Positions 41,773-51,863 are shown, counted from the stretch's first letter. The stretch is DNA of 53,744 nucleotides from Planctomycetaceae bacterium (GCA_012729315.1 JAAYDI010000152.1:1-53744); one strand, 5' to 3'. Notes: a model not told the origin generated them from the letters alone. Numbers and translations are program-made.

Positions 41773-43173
41773 TCAGATCTCCCGCCAGTCTGTGCCCGGT
41801 ACGGGCGCGGGATAGCGGCCGTGTTCGTCGCACTGGACCGGCGCGGGGCTGTTCTCGTTCAGGTCGGCAACGTGCGGACAGAACTCGAACGTGGACGCCA
41901 TCGCCTGTTCCCAGGTCACGATCTGGCCGGTGTGCACTGCGGCCCGGCCCATGATCGCACCGAGGTTCGAGAGCGCCGCGCGGCGCGCCTCGTTGTGCGG
42001 CTTGTCATTGCGGATCGCATCGAGCAGCGCGTGCCATTCGGCCTGCCAGGGATTGATCTCTTCCTTCTCGGGCTTCCAGGCCACGTTTTTGGGATCGATA
42101 CGCTGATCCTTGAAGATTCTGGATGACGGCGCGTGGATATTCCCCGAAAACTCGCCGGCGCACTTCGTGCCATGGATGTAGGTGACGAAATCGTTGAAGC
42201 AGTTGGGGATGTAACGCCCGGTCACCAGCGCCTTGGTGCCGTCTGGGAACGTGTATTCGATCGAGTAGCTGTCCAGGTTCTGGCTGCAGTCGGTGCTGCC
42301 CGCGTAGCGCCCGCCGACCCCGTGCGCGCTGACCGGCCACGCATCCTTGATCCAGAAACACTCGTCAATCTGATGAATCATCAGTTCGATGAACACGCCG
42401 CCGGACGACCACAGGAACTCATAGGGGTGTCCGGGATAGAGCTGCCACATGAGTTCATTCTCACCGATGGGGAACGGAGCCATGTGGTAGCCCGAGTCCA
42501 TGCGATAGGCGCGAATGAGCTGGATGTCACCCATGGCGCCGTCGCGGATCTGCTGGATCATGGCCTGGCGGGCGGACGAGTGGCGCGCCATGAGCCCGGC
42601 CGCAATCTTCAGGTTCTTCTTCTCCGCCGCTTCGCCGGCCCGCAGGATCTTCTGCACGCCGCCCGGATCAGGCGCAAAGTCCTTCTCCATGAAGACGTGA
42701 ACCCCCTTCTCGACGGCGTAGTCGAGGTGTACGGCCCGGAACCCGGCGTGGGTGGTCAGCATCGCGATGTCGCCCGGGCGCAGACAGTCGATCGCCTTCC
42801 GGTAGGCATCGAACCCGATGAACTGCCGGTCCGCCGGCACGTCGATCTTGTCACCCAGGATGTCCGTGAGCGCCTGGCGCGATTGCTCGATACGCGCCGG
42901 GATCAGGTCGGCCATGGCCACCAGTTTGACCGGCCCGCCCGCCGCTGGAGTGCCTTCGTTGCCCCCCAGCACCAACCCGCCGGCCGACATGGCGTTGGCT
43001 ACCGCGCCGCTGCCGCGGCCGCCACAGCCGATCAGGGCCAGGTGGATCGTGTTATCCTCACCGGCAAAGACGCGGGGAATGGCGACGCCCGCCAGGGCAG
43101 AGGCGGCGGCCATCCGCGCAGTGCTCTTAATGAACTCGCGCCGCGGTGTAACGTGCTGCGCATCGGTACTCAT
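41773..43173 (-). CDS. Tat-exported Gfo/Idh/MocA oxidoreductase (2)
   Basis: A 466-residue protein with a Tat signal (TPRREFIKSTARMAAASALAGVAIPRVFA). Rossmann features: HLALIGCGGRGSGA, VKLVAMADL, DIAMLTTHAGFRAVHLDYAVEKGVHVFMEKDFAPDP; the usual EKP is EKD here. The C-terminal domain shows YPGHPYEFLWSSGGVFIELMIHQIDECFW and KPHNEARRAALSNLGAIMGRAAVHTGQ. GGGAGGG precedes the ATG. It is likely a nicotinamide-dependent sugar dehydrogenase acting outside the cytoplasm. It belongs to the longer planctomycete subfamily with an insert before the EKD motif, distinct from the protein at 12469. Confidence 0.9.
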   Translation of the reverse strand: MSTDAQHVTPRREFIKSTARMAAASALAGVAIPRVFAGEDNTIHLALIGCGGRGSGAVANAMSAGGLVLGGNEGTPAAGGPVKLVAMADLIPARIEQSRQALTDILGDKIDVPADRQFIGFDAYRKAIDCLRPGDIAMLTTHAGFRAVHLDYAVEKGVHVFMEKDFAPDPGGVQKILRAGEAAEKKNLKIAAGLMARHSSARQAMIQQIRDGAMGDIQLIRAYRMDSGYHMAPFPIGENELMWQLYPGHPYEFLWSSGGVFIELMIHQIDECFWIKDAWPVSAHGVGGRYAGSTDCSQNLDSYSIEYTFPDGTKALVTGRYIPNCFNDFVTYIHGTKCAGEFSGNIHAPSSRIFKDQRIDPKNVAWKPEKEEINPWQAEWHALLDAIRNDKPHNEARRAALSNLGAIMGRAAVHTGQIVTWEQAMASTFEFCPHVADLNENSPAPVQCDEHGRYPAPVPGTDWREI

Positions 43174-43547
43174 GGTGACAATCCCTCCCAGGGTCAGTCA
43201 GTCGAAAGCTGTGATACAGGGGACCAAACAGCCATCTATTCTAACCTGACTCCCAGGCCGGTTCGACCCAGCATCCGAATTCGCGATGACCGCGGACCCC
43301 GGTGTGCCGGTGTTGACGCCCCCACCCGCACGCGGTCTGATACACGGGGCTCGCCGCGGTTGTCGTGCGACTTCCACGGCATTGAGTATATCAATCCGGA
43401 CGACGGGCAAGACGCATGACGTCACTCGACCGACCGACCGGCCTGCCCGCATGTTGTGCAGCGGCCGGGCCGGGCTGGTCGCGTTCCGTGGAATGACATC
43501 CCGCGAGAATCGCCATGTGTTGGCTGTTGGCGGCGTTGCCTGCCGCT
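43174..43547. other. Intergenic region, 374 bp
   Basis: This is the upstream region of the oxidoreductase gene and the end region of the next minus-strand gene. I see no gene, strong hairpin or repeat; several open frames here lack any ribosome site. Confidence 0.5.
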
Positions 43548-44456
43548 TCACTGGTCGCCGAGCCGGGCGATCCACTGCCGCGTCCAGGCGACGGCTTCCA
43601 GGTCCACGTCCACGTTGGGCGTGGCCAGGAAGATCAGGCCCTGGATGCGTCCTTGCTGGAGCCATTTGTAGCCCAGCTCCGTCTGCTGCTGCATCAGTTC
43701 TACGGGCAAGGGACGCTGGCCGGCGAAATCGTACATGTAACAGCCCAGGAACACCGGCTTGTCTCCGATCAGCTTCTCGAGTTGTGTCAGATTGCCTTCC
43801 AGATCCTGCAGGTCGGCCGGCCGCCAGGTCCACAGGCACACCTGGTCCACCTCCGCCACATGTGCCTTCGCCCGCTGCGAGATCTGTCCCGTGTAGACGA
43901 CGGCCATGATCGGCAGTTTCTCTCCCCGCACTTTCCGTTGGGCCAGAAGACGCAGTTCCTGGGGCGTCAGGGACGCTTCGAACGGCGTGACGTCGCCCGT
44001 CTCGGTGTCAGGGTCGGTGCCAGGGCCTGTGACATTCGAGCGGAAGAAGTCGTCCAGTATGAAGCCCACGACATTCTGGTGCTTCTCAGCCAGTTGGAAG
44101 ACCTGGTCGCGCTCGTCCGCAGACGTCACACCGCTCGCTCCGACCAGCGACCAGTAGACGCGATCGAGCTTCTGGAAAGGCTGGTAGTACGTATCGAACG
44201 GCGGTACCGGCTTGCCGTCGTAACGCACGAAGATCATGTTGCGGATCCCCATGTAGTCCGCGGCAGCTACCGGCTCAATCGTGGACTTCTGCGGCAGATT
44301 GGCGAGAAAGCTCTCGTTGTACACACCAGCGGGATGCCCCCAGATCCAGATGCGGTCGCGGATCGTGTCCGGACGTGACGTCTGGGCCAGAGCCTGTGTG
44401 CAGCACAGCAGAACAACAGCGCTCGCCAGGTGACGCGTGATTCGAGAATTGGGCAT
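43548..44456 (-). CDS. Secreted protein of unknown function, TIM-barrel-like
   Basis: A 302-residue protein with a signal peptide (RHLASAVVLLCCTQALA) and AGGAG ahead of its ATG. The mature part reads DRIWIWGHPAGVYNESF, RNMIFVRYDGKPVPPFDTY, VVGFILDDFFRS, LPIMAVVYTGQISQRAK, VDQVCLWTWRPADLQDLE, VFLGCYMYDF and YKWLQQGRIQGLIFLATPNVDV. The alternation of strands ending in acidic residues and helices suggests a glycosidase-like barrel; the Asp pair in ILDDFF and the Tyr/Asp in YMYDF would be candidates for an active site. I do not recognise a named family. It sits between oxidoreductase and glycosidase genes, so a glycan role is plausible. Confidence 0.7.
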   Translation of the reverse strand: MPNSRITRHLASAVVLLCCTQALAQTSRPDTIRDRIWIWGHPAGVYNESFLANLPQKSTIEPVAAADYMGIRNMIFVRYDGKPVPPFDTYYQPFQKLDRVYWSLVGASGVTSADERDQVFQLAEKHQNVVGFILDDFFRSNVTGPGTDPDTETGDVTPFEASLTPQELRLLAQRKVRGEKLPIMAVVYTGQISQRAKAHVAEVDQVCLWTWRPADLQDLEGNLTQLEKLIGDKPVFLGCYMYDFAGQRPLPVELMQQQTELGYKWLQQGRIQGLIFLATPNVDVDLEAVAWTRQWIARLGDQ

Positions 44457-44601
44457 CGGATGTCTCCTGTAAGGCTGAGGGGACCACGGGCATTCGCGCG
44501 ACGGTCCGGACGCTGCGGTCCCACGGATGGCGAGCGTCGGGAGCGTTCTTGGAGCGTTTTCTTTGGCGAGACGAGGTGAGATCGCTTCATGTCCTAATGA
44601 G

Positions 44602-46565
44602 TCACACCTCCGGCTTCGCCGGCACTGCCGGAGGAGGCGGGGCCTGCACCCTGCGCAGCGCTACGCCAAACACGCCGCCAGCCATCCGGCCCGGGTGCGC
44701 CTGGAATTTGATCGTGAGTCGCTCCTGCCCCTGTGTCAGCGCCGGGGGCAGCTGGTAGACTTCGTCGTAGAACTCGTCCGGTCTGTTATTGTACTCGTCC
44801 GGTCTGTTATTGTCCAGCGTCTGGGTGGCTACCTGCTGGTCGTTGACAAGCACATCAAACTCGCGCCCGCCGCTGTCGCTCCCCCAGTATGTCACGTGAA
44901 GCTCCAGTGGCGTGTCGGCCGCGCCCTGCAGGTCCCACGAGAACCAGCCTCCGTCCGTCGCGTGACGCCATTTCCCCTCGCCGGTCGCCGTGTTCTCCCC
45001 CTGCATGTTGTGGGCACGCTCACTCTCCTCGTCCCCGGGCAGGACGCGATCGACCGTGACGGCGGCCAGGAACGCTGCGCGCTCTTCTCGCACCTGCCAT
45101 TCCTCCGGCGTGAACGTGTCCCAATAGACGGCATACGCGCGGTCGTCATGCACACGGTACAACGGTTCAAATGTCACGGCGGCGTCGTGGGACGCGCTGA
45201 AAACACGCACCGCCTGTGGCGCGGCCGTGAAAACAGACGGCCGGTTGGACACGGGGGTCAAGACACTGGCAAGCTGACCGGCTTCGGCCACGAGCGCGGG
45301 ACAGCCGGGGGCACGGGGCAGGTCGTCATCGATAGGGGCGCACAGCACCAGAAGCTGTCTTCGGGAGTCGAGTATTCCTTGCGGCATTTCTGATCGTGAC
45401 CCAGCGGCAGGAAGTAGCACATCATCCCCGTCGCCGGGTCCTGCGAGGCCAGAATGTGGTTGTACAGCGCTCGCTCATAGTAGTCGGCATACTCCGCACG
45501 CGGCTCCCAGCAGAAGAGATGTCGCGTCAGCTTGAGCATGTTGTAGGTATTGCAGGTTTCGCACGTGTTGGAGCCCAGTGCTTGCGACAGGGTCTCTTGC
45601 GGCGTGAAATACTCACCCAGACCATGGCCGCCAATCACGTATGATCGCTCCTTGACCACGTTCTCCCAGAAGAACGTGGCCGCCGTCTTGAGCCACTCCT
45701 GCCCGTTCAGCTCATACTGGCGCGCCGCGCCGATGAACTTGGGTACCTGTGTGTTTGCGTGCAGGCCAGTGAGCCGGTCGTCGCGATTGGCAGCCGGGCC
45801 GAGCACGGCCAGGTGATTGAAACGCATGGCGAGCTGCAGATACTCCGGGTCGCCCGTGATGGCCGCGAGGTTGGCCAGGGCCTCGTTGATGCCGCCATGC
45901 TCAATGTCGAGCATCGTCTGCAGCTGGCTGTTGCTCCATTTGTCCGCGCCGGCTTTGGCCCAGTCCGCCAGTTTGCGGGCGACGTCCAACGCCTGCCGGT
46001 TGTCACAGTAGACGTACATGTCCAGCAGGCCGGCGAGCACCTTGTGCGTCTGGTACCAGAATGGGAGAGGAGCTTCGCAGCGGGTGGTGAATGTGTCGGG
46101 AAGGGTGTGTAGGAAGCCGCTCCCCAGCTGCTCCTGGCAGACGGCGAACCCGGCCACGACCTGGTTCGCCTTGTCGCGGATCCGCTCGTCTCCGGTACTG
46201 GCATACACCATTGCGCAGGCGGACAGATAATGCCCGACGAACTCGCCGCGCGACCGATGGTCGGGTGCCATCCAGCCGCCATACGGTGTGGCGCCGGACG
46301 GCAGGCCGGCGCCGAGCCGGAACACGTGCAGCAGGCGGTCAGGATCCAATGACAACAGATAGTCACGGTCGAGTTCCATCGCGTGCCGGAGAGGGCCTGG
46401 CAGCAGACGGACATCGCTGAGCGCGAACGGCTCCGCCCCAGGTTTTACCACCGGCGTGAGTGGTGTGAGACCGGTTTCCACGCGGCGGACCGGTTCCTCC
46501 AGCGCCACGGCGCAGCGCAGCGGTGCCAGGATAATGGCGAGATGTACTGCCAATCGCATGAACAT
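44602..46565 (-). pseudogene. GH127 (DUF1680) beta-L-arabinofuranosidase gene with internal deletion and frameshift
   Basis: The intact 5' part (46565 to about 45342, ~408 codons) has a signal peptide and strong GH127 features: GGWMAPDHRSRGEFVGHYLSA, LPFWYQTHKVLAGLLDMY, EHGGINEALANLA, SNTCETCNTYNMLKLTRHLF and TPEDSFWCC, which include the Glu, Cys and Cys-Cys zinc/nucleophile set. Directly after WCC the frame loses similarity. The family resumes in another frame at DDDLPRAPGCPALVAEAGQL and runs through YAVYWDTFTPEEW to a C-terminal sandwich ending at 44602. The region normally between these, on the order of 100-200 residues, is missing. The 3' part also has a 21-bp exact tandem duplication. 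An assembly error is possible but the gene as given is broken. Confidence 0.8.
44772..44813. repeat. 21-bp exact tandem duplication inside the GH127 pseudogene
   Basis: Two adjacent identical 21-bp units (44772-44792, 44793-44813) add seven residues, NNRPDEY then NNRPDEF, in the C-terminal fragment. The duplication keeps the frame. Confidence 0.9.
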
Positions 46566-46809
46566 TGATGTGTACCTCGTGTGATTCCGGGGAGGCGGTC
46601 CTGTTCCCGCAGGGCCCGGCACCAGTTTCACGCGCTGCCGACTGGTGTGCAAGCCACGTCCCGCTGCCGGCTGACCCTCGCACGGCACCGGCCCGGCACT
46701 CGGCACCGGCACTGAGGCGGAGCTGGACGCGGGGCCGTCCGTCGCGCCGCGCGTGAAGTTGCAGAAGAAGCATGGACTCAGGTGATGGCGGCTGGCCGGC
46801 CGATGACGT
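46566..46809. other. Divergent intergenic region, 244 bp
   Basis: This lies between the GH127 pseudogene start and the clan GH-A glycosidase start. GAGGT near 46576 would serve the GH127 gene. No palindrome or promoter pair stands out. Confidence 0.45.
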
Positions 46810-49560
46810 ATGCTCAGTGATACCATGGCTACCACACATATCATGCTGATGTTGTTCCTGGGGACGCTGCCGATCGTGTCGCTCCCCTCCGCACCCGGAC
46901 AGGTCAATCTGGTTGCCAACGGTGACTTTGCGAGCGGCACCGATGGTGTGCCCACCCAGTGGACCGTGTCGGGCTCCGCGGTGAATGTGACACAGGCGTT
47001 GACCGTGGAACGGGACACGGATGGCGGCGCGTTTGCGCGCCTGGACTGCACGCGCTGTGAGGGACAGGGTGCCGACAGCCACGCGATGCTCGTTCAGGGG
47101 GGCCACATCCGACTGAACGCCGGCCGCCTGTATCAATTCTCCTGCCGCATGCGCGCCGTCGGGCTGGCGAGCCGCACCGTGGGAGTGGCGATCCGGGAGA
47201 CGAAGGGTTGGCTGCCCGGCGGTCTGTTCACCGAGTTCACAGTCAACCCGTCCTGGCAGTGGTACACGGCGCCGTTCCACGCCACACGCGACATCGGGCC
47301 CACCGGCCGCCTGCAGATCTGGTTTGCCGAGCCGGGCAGGCTGGATGTGGCCGACGTGGAGATTGTCGAGATCGCCGAGCAGGAGGTCGTGTTCACTGAC
47401 ACGATCGCGCCGGTTCCGGGCGTGAACCTCGTGCCCAACGGTTCGTTCGAACTGGGCGGCGCCGGTTGGTCGTCGCTGGGAACAGGCACCGGCTGGGGCG
47501 ACCTGAACCGGCTGCACGGAAGTATCCAGACGGGCGGCACGCAGGGCCACGCGTTTCTCCGCATACCGCTGGGCGCCGACCAGACGCCGGTGCTGTACTT
47601 CGACTACTATCTGCCCCTGGTCAAGCGGGAGCTGCGCGTGCTGGCGGCCAGTCTCGGCTGGATCCCGGTCGAACGGGGTGCCACGTATACGATTTCGTGC
47701 GACATGCGGGCCAGTGTGGCCGGCGTGCGGGCGCTGCTTGGCGCTCGATCACAGGATCCGGAAGGTCGCGGCTCCGGCCATTGCGGCCCGGGCGTGGAAC
47801 TCACCACGAGCTGGCGACGCTACACGCACACGTTCCGTCCCGAAGGCGGCTGGGTATTCGTGTTCGTCGGGCCCGACCTGGCGGAGGAGCAGCGGGTGGA
47901 TGTCGATGTGGACGCCGTCCAGTTGGAGAAGAGCGATCAGGCAACTGTCTATCAGCCGCGGGCGGAACTGGAGTTTGCCATCGAGCCAAGCGCGCCGGCT
48001 GGGATCTATGTTGCCGGTGCGCCGGGCAGTCTGTCGGTCCGGCTGTGTAACCACGCGACGACCCCGGTCGACGTGCGTGTTGAATTCCAGGTGTCCGACT
48101 ACGCCGATCAGCCCGTTGCGCTGCCGCCCGCGTCGGTCACTGTCCCTGCACGCACGGCGATCCAGCACGACGTACCGCTTGTCCCGGATTGGCGAGGCTA
48201 CTACCGCATCCGTGCCACGGCCCACAGCGGCGCAGTCTCGGAGTCGAAGAACCTGGCGATTGCCATTGTCCCGCCGCGGACGACGGATGATTCTGTGTGT
48301 GGGATCAATCACGCGTTTGTCTCGGAGGATCAGATCCGAGCGGCCAGTGCGGCCGGCGTCACGTGGTATCGCGACTGGTCGCTCAAGTGGCAGCACATCG
48401 AGCCGGCGCGGGGCGAGTACCAGTGGGCGGTGGGCGACGTGCAGATCGACCGCGTACTGCAGGCAGGGGGCCGTGTCCTGCCGTTGCTGCCCCCGTTCCC
48501 GTCGGCGGACTGGAACAGCGAAGCGCCGCAAAGTCTGGTCACCGGCACCCGCTATCCGGCCAACCGCCTGCGCTCGTCCTTCGCCCCCCAGGACCCGAAC
48601 GACCTGGCCGGTTTTGTGGGGAAGGCGGTGGAGCGGTACCGAGATCGCATCCGGGTGTGGGAGTTTCTCAACGAACCGGTGTATACGTCCTATGCCTTGC
48701 CGTCCGATCGGGAAGGCCAACTCGGCGGCAAACGCTACACTCCCGCTGATTATGTGGCACTGTTGGAGGTGGCAGCCCGGGGTATGCGCGCTGCCGATCC
48801 CACCTGCCAGGTGATTGGCGGTATCGGCGGCACGCCGGATACGTTGACCCGCGAAGTGCTCGAAGCCGGCTGCTTGAATCATGTCGATATATTCAACTTG
48901 CACATGTATCCGGGCAAACGTGCGCCGGAGAGCTATGTCGGCCAGATGCGGAACCTGTTGGCCATGATGGACGCGCAGGGTGGCCGCAAGCCGATCTGGA
49001 TCACGGAGTTCTCCTATTACGGGGCCGACAACCTGACGCGCCGGCCGTTCATCCCGCGTGCAGGCAGCTGGTCCGAGGAGCGGCTGCTGGACAGTGAGCG
49101 GCAATGTGCGGACTATACTGTGCGGTTCTTCCTGACGATGCTCGCGCACGGCGTCGAGAAGGTGTTTATTCACTCCGGCGCGAGCGGCCGGGTGAACGAC
49201 CCTAACTACGAATGTGCCTTGTTCGACAACGGCAGCGTCCCGCGGAAGCTGTTTGCGGCGCTGGCCGTCCTGACCGACTTGCTCGGCGCGCGGCCAGAGT
49301 GCGCGGCTGCGTCGCCACTGGGCAACTTCGCTCATGCCGCCGCCTTCGAGACGCAGGGCCAGGCTCTGGTCGCGCTGTGGAGTGAGAGTGATGCGCTGGA
49401 GTCGCGGGTCGTTATCCCCGATGAACAGGGACTGCGCGTCCTGGACGTCGTCGGCCGGCCGCTGCCCGGCGGCACGCAATTGCTGGGAAGCTCACCAATC
49501 TATCTGCTCGGCCCGTCAGGCCGAGCAGCCGAACTGTTCCAGAAGCTTCGGAGAGAATAG
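46810..49560 (+). CDS. Secreted multidomain clan GH-A glycoside hydrolase with carbohydrate-binding modules
   Basis: A 916-residue protein; ATG 46810 or 46825 both precede the signal helix. Residues about 32-190 and 205-380 are two related jelly-roll modules of the CBM4/9 type, each starting NLV.NG.F. and ending with W..Y....F...... An Ig-like linker (about 385-487) precedes a (beta/alpha)8 barrel (about 490-830). The acid/base segment is VWEFLNEPVYTS (Glu622) and the nucleophile segment IWITEFSYYG (Glu733), with HMYPG between; the layout resembles GH39/GH5-type clan A enzymes. A small beta domain closes the protein. The substrate is unknown, probably a plant or algal hemicellulose given the GH127 gene opposite. 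Confidence 0.82.
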   Translation: MLSDTMATTHIMLMLFLGTLPIVSLPSAPGQVNLVANGDFASGTDGVPTQWTVSGSAVNVTQALTVERDTDGGAFARLDCTRCEGQGADSHAMLVQGGHIRLNAGRLYQFSCRMRAVGLASRTVGVAIRETKGWLPGGLFTEFTVNPSWQWYTAPFHATRDIGPTGRLQIWFAEPGRLDVADVEIVEIAEQEVVFTDTIAPVPGVNLVPNGSFELGGAGWSSLGTGTGWGDLNRLHGSIQTGGTQGHAFLRIPLGADQTPVLYFDYYLPLVKRELRVLAASLGWIPVERGATYTISCDMRASVAGVRALLGARSQDPEGRGSGHCGPGVELTTSWRRYTHTFRPEGGWVFVFVGPDLAEEQRVDVDVDAVQLEKSDQATVYQPRAELEFAIEPSAPAGIYVAGAPGSLSVRLCNHATTPVDVRVEFQVSDYADQPVALPPASVTVPARTAIQHDVPLVPDWRGYYRIRATAHSGAVSESKNLAIAIVPPRTTDDSVCGINHAFVSEDQIRAASAAGVTWYRDWSLKWQHIEPARGEYQWAVGDVQIDRVLQAGGRVLPLLPPFPSADWNSEAPQSLVTGTRYPANRLRSSFAPQDPNDLAGFVGKAVERYRDRIRVWEFLNEPVYTSYALPSDREGQLGGKRYTPADYVALLEVAARGMRAADPTCQVIGGIGGTPDTLTREVLEAGCLNHVDIFNLHMYPGKRAPESYVGQMRNLLAMMDAQGGRKPIWITEFSYYGADNLTRRPFIPRAGSWSEERLLDSERQCADYTVRFFLTMLAHGVEKVFIHSGASGRVNDPNYECALFDNGSVPRKLFAALAVLTDLLGARPECAAASPLGNFAHAAAFETQGQALVALWSESDALESRVVIPDEQGLRVLDVVGRPLPGGTQLLGSSPIYLLGPSGRAAELFQKLRRE

Positions 49561-49573
49561 GACGCACACCGGC

Positions 49574-50467
49574 CTATTGCGCCGACTCGATCTGATCGCA
49601 GATCTTGTTCATCTCTTCGCCGAAGGTCTGGACGCGAGGGAACCTGCCGATCATCTGCCGCAGCGCAGGCACTGCTTCCTTGGCATCGGCACCGACCAGC
49701 GCCAGGGCCTGACCCACGGCCAGACACTCCGATGGATTGAGGCAGCTGTCGACGATCTCGATAAGCGTGTCCCGGGCTGCGAGTGCAGCGTCGGGCCCGA
49801 TCGCGACGATGGCCAACGCGGCCTGCTCACGAGCCAAGTGGTCCTCCTCTGCGATGATCTTCACCAGCACCGGAACGGCTTCCTTCGCCTCGGCCCCAAA
49901 CGGCACGAGGCCGGCGGCGGCTTCCGTTCGGATGGCTGCATCCTGATCGTCCAGCAACTGCATCAGTACTGGCAGCGGCTGCTTGGCGGTCGCGTCCACA
50001 CGCTGGATGGCCCGGGCGGCAGCCAGGCGTGCCGCCGGCGAGGGGTCTTCCAGCATTTTGATCAGCGGTTCCATATACTGCTGTTGCTGGTCCTTTTCAT
50101 CTCCCCATCCGATGGCCGCGGCTGCGCGCGCCCGCACCTCATCTTCCGGGTCCTCGAGCAGCGCCGCGACGGGAGCGATGGATCCCTTGCCGCTGAGGAT
50201 CAGGCGGTCAATTACCTCAATTGCGGCGAGCCGAACACGCGTGTCGGGGTCCTGGAGCGCCTCGTTGATAGCGGGCAGCGCTGACGCGGCCTGTGTGCCC
50301 AGGATCGTCAGCTTTTCCAGGGCTTTCAGCCGGTCCTCGGGCGACTCGGATTTCAACTGGGCCTCCCAGTGCGCGGTCGATCCGGTCGCGGGCGACGACT
50401 CGCTGGAAGCGCAGCCGCCCACGATCGCGATGATTCCGAGACAGCACACCAAACGCGAACTCGACAT
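49574..50467 (-). CDS. HEAT-repeat lipoprotein
   Basis: A 297-residue protein with a lipoprotein signal ending IVGGC (Cys19). After a Ser-rich linker there are about six HEAT/PBS-like repeats, for example LPAINEALQDPDTRVRLAAIEVI, VAALLEDPEDEVRARAAAAIG, IKMLEDPSPAARLAAARAI, MQLLDDQDAAIRTEAAAGLV and VKIIAEEDHLAREQAALAIVAIG. These form a solenoid for protein binding; the partner is unknown. The 3' end converges with the glycosidase gene, 13 bp apart. AGGGGATC precedes the start. Confidence 0.87.
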   Translation of the reverse strand: MSSSRLVCCLGIIAIVGGCASSESSPATGSTAHWEAQLKSESPEDRLKALEKLTILGTQAASALPAINEALQDPDTRVRLAAIEVIDRLILSGKGSIAPVAALLEDPEDEVRARAAAAIGWGDEKDQQQQYMEPLIKMLEDPSPAARLAAARAIQRVDATAKQPLPVLMQLLDDQDAAIRTEAAAGLVPFGAEAKEAVPVLVKIIAEEDHLAREQAALAIVAIGPDAALAARDTLIEIVDSCLNPSECLAVGQALALVGADAKEAVPALRQMIGRFPRVQTFGEEMNKICDQIESAQ

Positions 50468-50565
50468 GGTCTGATCCCCTGTTACTGTGGAAGAATATCA
50501 AAGCAGCCGTCAGTGTACCGCCGCGCTCACTCCGGCTGCAACCACGTAGCCAGTCGCTCCGCAGA

Positions 50566-50637
50566 TCACAGCAGGTCCTCGAAACGCTCCTTGATGCCCG
50601 CGAACTTCTGGGCGTCGTCCAGACAGATCCGTGTCAC
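50566..50637 (-). other. 23-codon frame with GTGA overlap, or a displaced gene end
   Basis: Directly at the stop of the oligogalacturonate-lyase-like gene a GTG codon overlaps the TGA (GTGA) and a frame runs VTRICLDDAQKFAGIKERF, then EDLL and stop. Composition looks coding and helical. It could be a coupled micro-ORF or the original C-terminus of a gene shifted out of frame. I do not recognise it. Confidence 0.3.
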
Positions 50638-51863
50638 GACTCGAACCCCCCCATCGGCCTCAACATGTCCAGCCCGATCCCCTGCGTGTCAGCCAGATCC
50701 GCAATATCGAGCAGGAACATGTGGCACGTCTGGCTTGCCTTGTCACCTCCGGTGAACAGAATCCAGCGCCGGTCGCTCGTCACCTGCGGGTGGAAGTGCG
50801 CCTTCTGGCCACCGAGGCAGGTCGGCCACGAACCGGTCAGTCGCAGCCATTGCGTATCCTCCCCCGCCTGGTCCAGGCGCACCAGGACGTAGATGTCGTG
50901 GACATCGAACCGATCCCAGTCAGTCGAGTTCTCGTAGAGGAACAGACGCCCGGCGGGATCCCAGCCAGTATGGATGTACTGGAACTGCTCTGGCATCGGG
51001 AACTCAAACGATCGCCGCGCGAGCGGATCCATGAATCCCAGCCGCCGAGCCGCCGGCACTTCATAGGCAATCCCCCGCGTGGTGCAAGGGCAATGGACGA
51101 CGCCGTCGCGGAGCATGCTGCAGCGGCCGCTGGTCAGGTCGGTCCACAGCATCCCGGGTCCGTGGGACGGATGCGTCACCACGAAATGCTGGTTATCGTA
51201 GGCCGTCACGTGGAACACGGCGCTGTCGATCTGGCAAAGCGTCTGCTGGTGGCCGGTGTCGAAGTCGTAGGCCACCACCGCCGCGCCCGTGCAGGGCGTT
51301 CCCCACACGGATCCACGCGGTACGTGAATGTAGACGAACCAGCGGCCGTCCGGCGTGCAGCAGTTCTGGCCATACGCTTCGCGATCGGCCGGAATCTCGA
51401 ACAGTACTGAGTCCTCCAGCGTCCGGACATGTACGGCGTGCGCGATATTGCCGTCAAAGTAGACCACCAGGTCGCGCTCCACATTGAGCGCGCTGCGGTG
51501 GTCAAGCACGCCACGGCCGGAGTCGATGCACCAGGGACGCCACTGCGTGTCCTCGCACGTGGCATGCGTCAACTGGACAGACTCGGCCGTCTCCAGATCC
51601 AGCCGGTACAGCTGGAGTTGCCTCGCGGCAGACCGGTGGTAGATCAGGAACCGGCCATCCTGCGTAAGCGAGGGGGTGAAGTAGTACAGCGGGTAACACT
51701 GTTCGTCCCCCTGAGTCAACTGTACCGCCAGCCGCCCGGTCTCGGGCGCCGCCAGCCGCCGGAAACGTGGACTGAGCGTCAACGGGGCGGGGGACGGTGT
51801 TTCCTGGGGAGCAGCACCATGCGCGGACAAATCACTACACCTCATCGGGTCGCTATACCTCAT
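50634..51863 (-). CDS. Oligogalacturonate-lyase-like beta-propeller protein
   Basis: A 409-residue protein without a clear signal peptide. ATG 51863 overlaps the end of the upstream oxidoreductase gene; ATG 51845 is the alternative. Repeated propeller blades read PSLTQDGRFLIYHRSA..LQLYRLDLETAESVQLTH, CTPDGRWFVYIHVPR, VVAYDFDTGHQQTLCQI and QVTSDRRWILFTGGDKASQTCHMFLLDI. A His-x-His (AHFHPQ) before the last blade, with QYIHTGWDP and THPSHG earlier, matches the metal-binding His set of oligogalacturonate lyases (PF14583 type), which cleave pectin dimers in the cytoplasm. The exact substrate is uncertain. It is co-transcribed with the oxidoreductase upstream. Confidence 0.75.
   Translation of the reverse strand: MRYSDPMRCSDLSAHGAAPQETPSPAPLTLSPRFRRLAAPETGRLAVQLTQGDEQCYPLYYFTPSLTQDGRFLIYHRSAARQLQLYRLDLETAESVQLTHATCEDTQWRPWCIDSGRGVLDHRSALNVERDLVVYFDGNIAHAVHVRTLEDSVLFEIPADREAYGQNCCTPDGRWFVYIHVPRGSVWGTPCTGAAVVAYDFDTGHQQTLCQIDSAVFHVTAYDNQHFVVTHPSHGPGMLWTDLTSGRCSMLRDGVVHCPCTTRGIAYEVPAARRLGFMDPLARRSFEFPMPEQFQYIHTGWDPAGRLFLYENSTDWDRFDVHDIYVLVRLDQAGEDTQWLRLTGSWPTCLGGQKAHFHPQVTSDRRWILFTGGDKASQTCHMFLLDIADLADTQGIGLDMLRPMGGFES

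Noticed and set aside
42133-43419. 428-codon plus-strand open frame
   Set aside because: It is antisense to the second Gfo/Idh/MocA gene and runs on into intergenic DNA.
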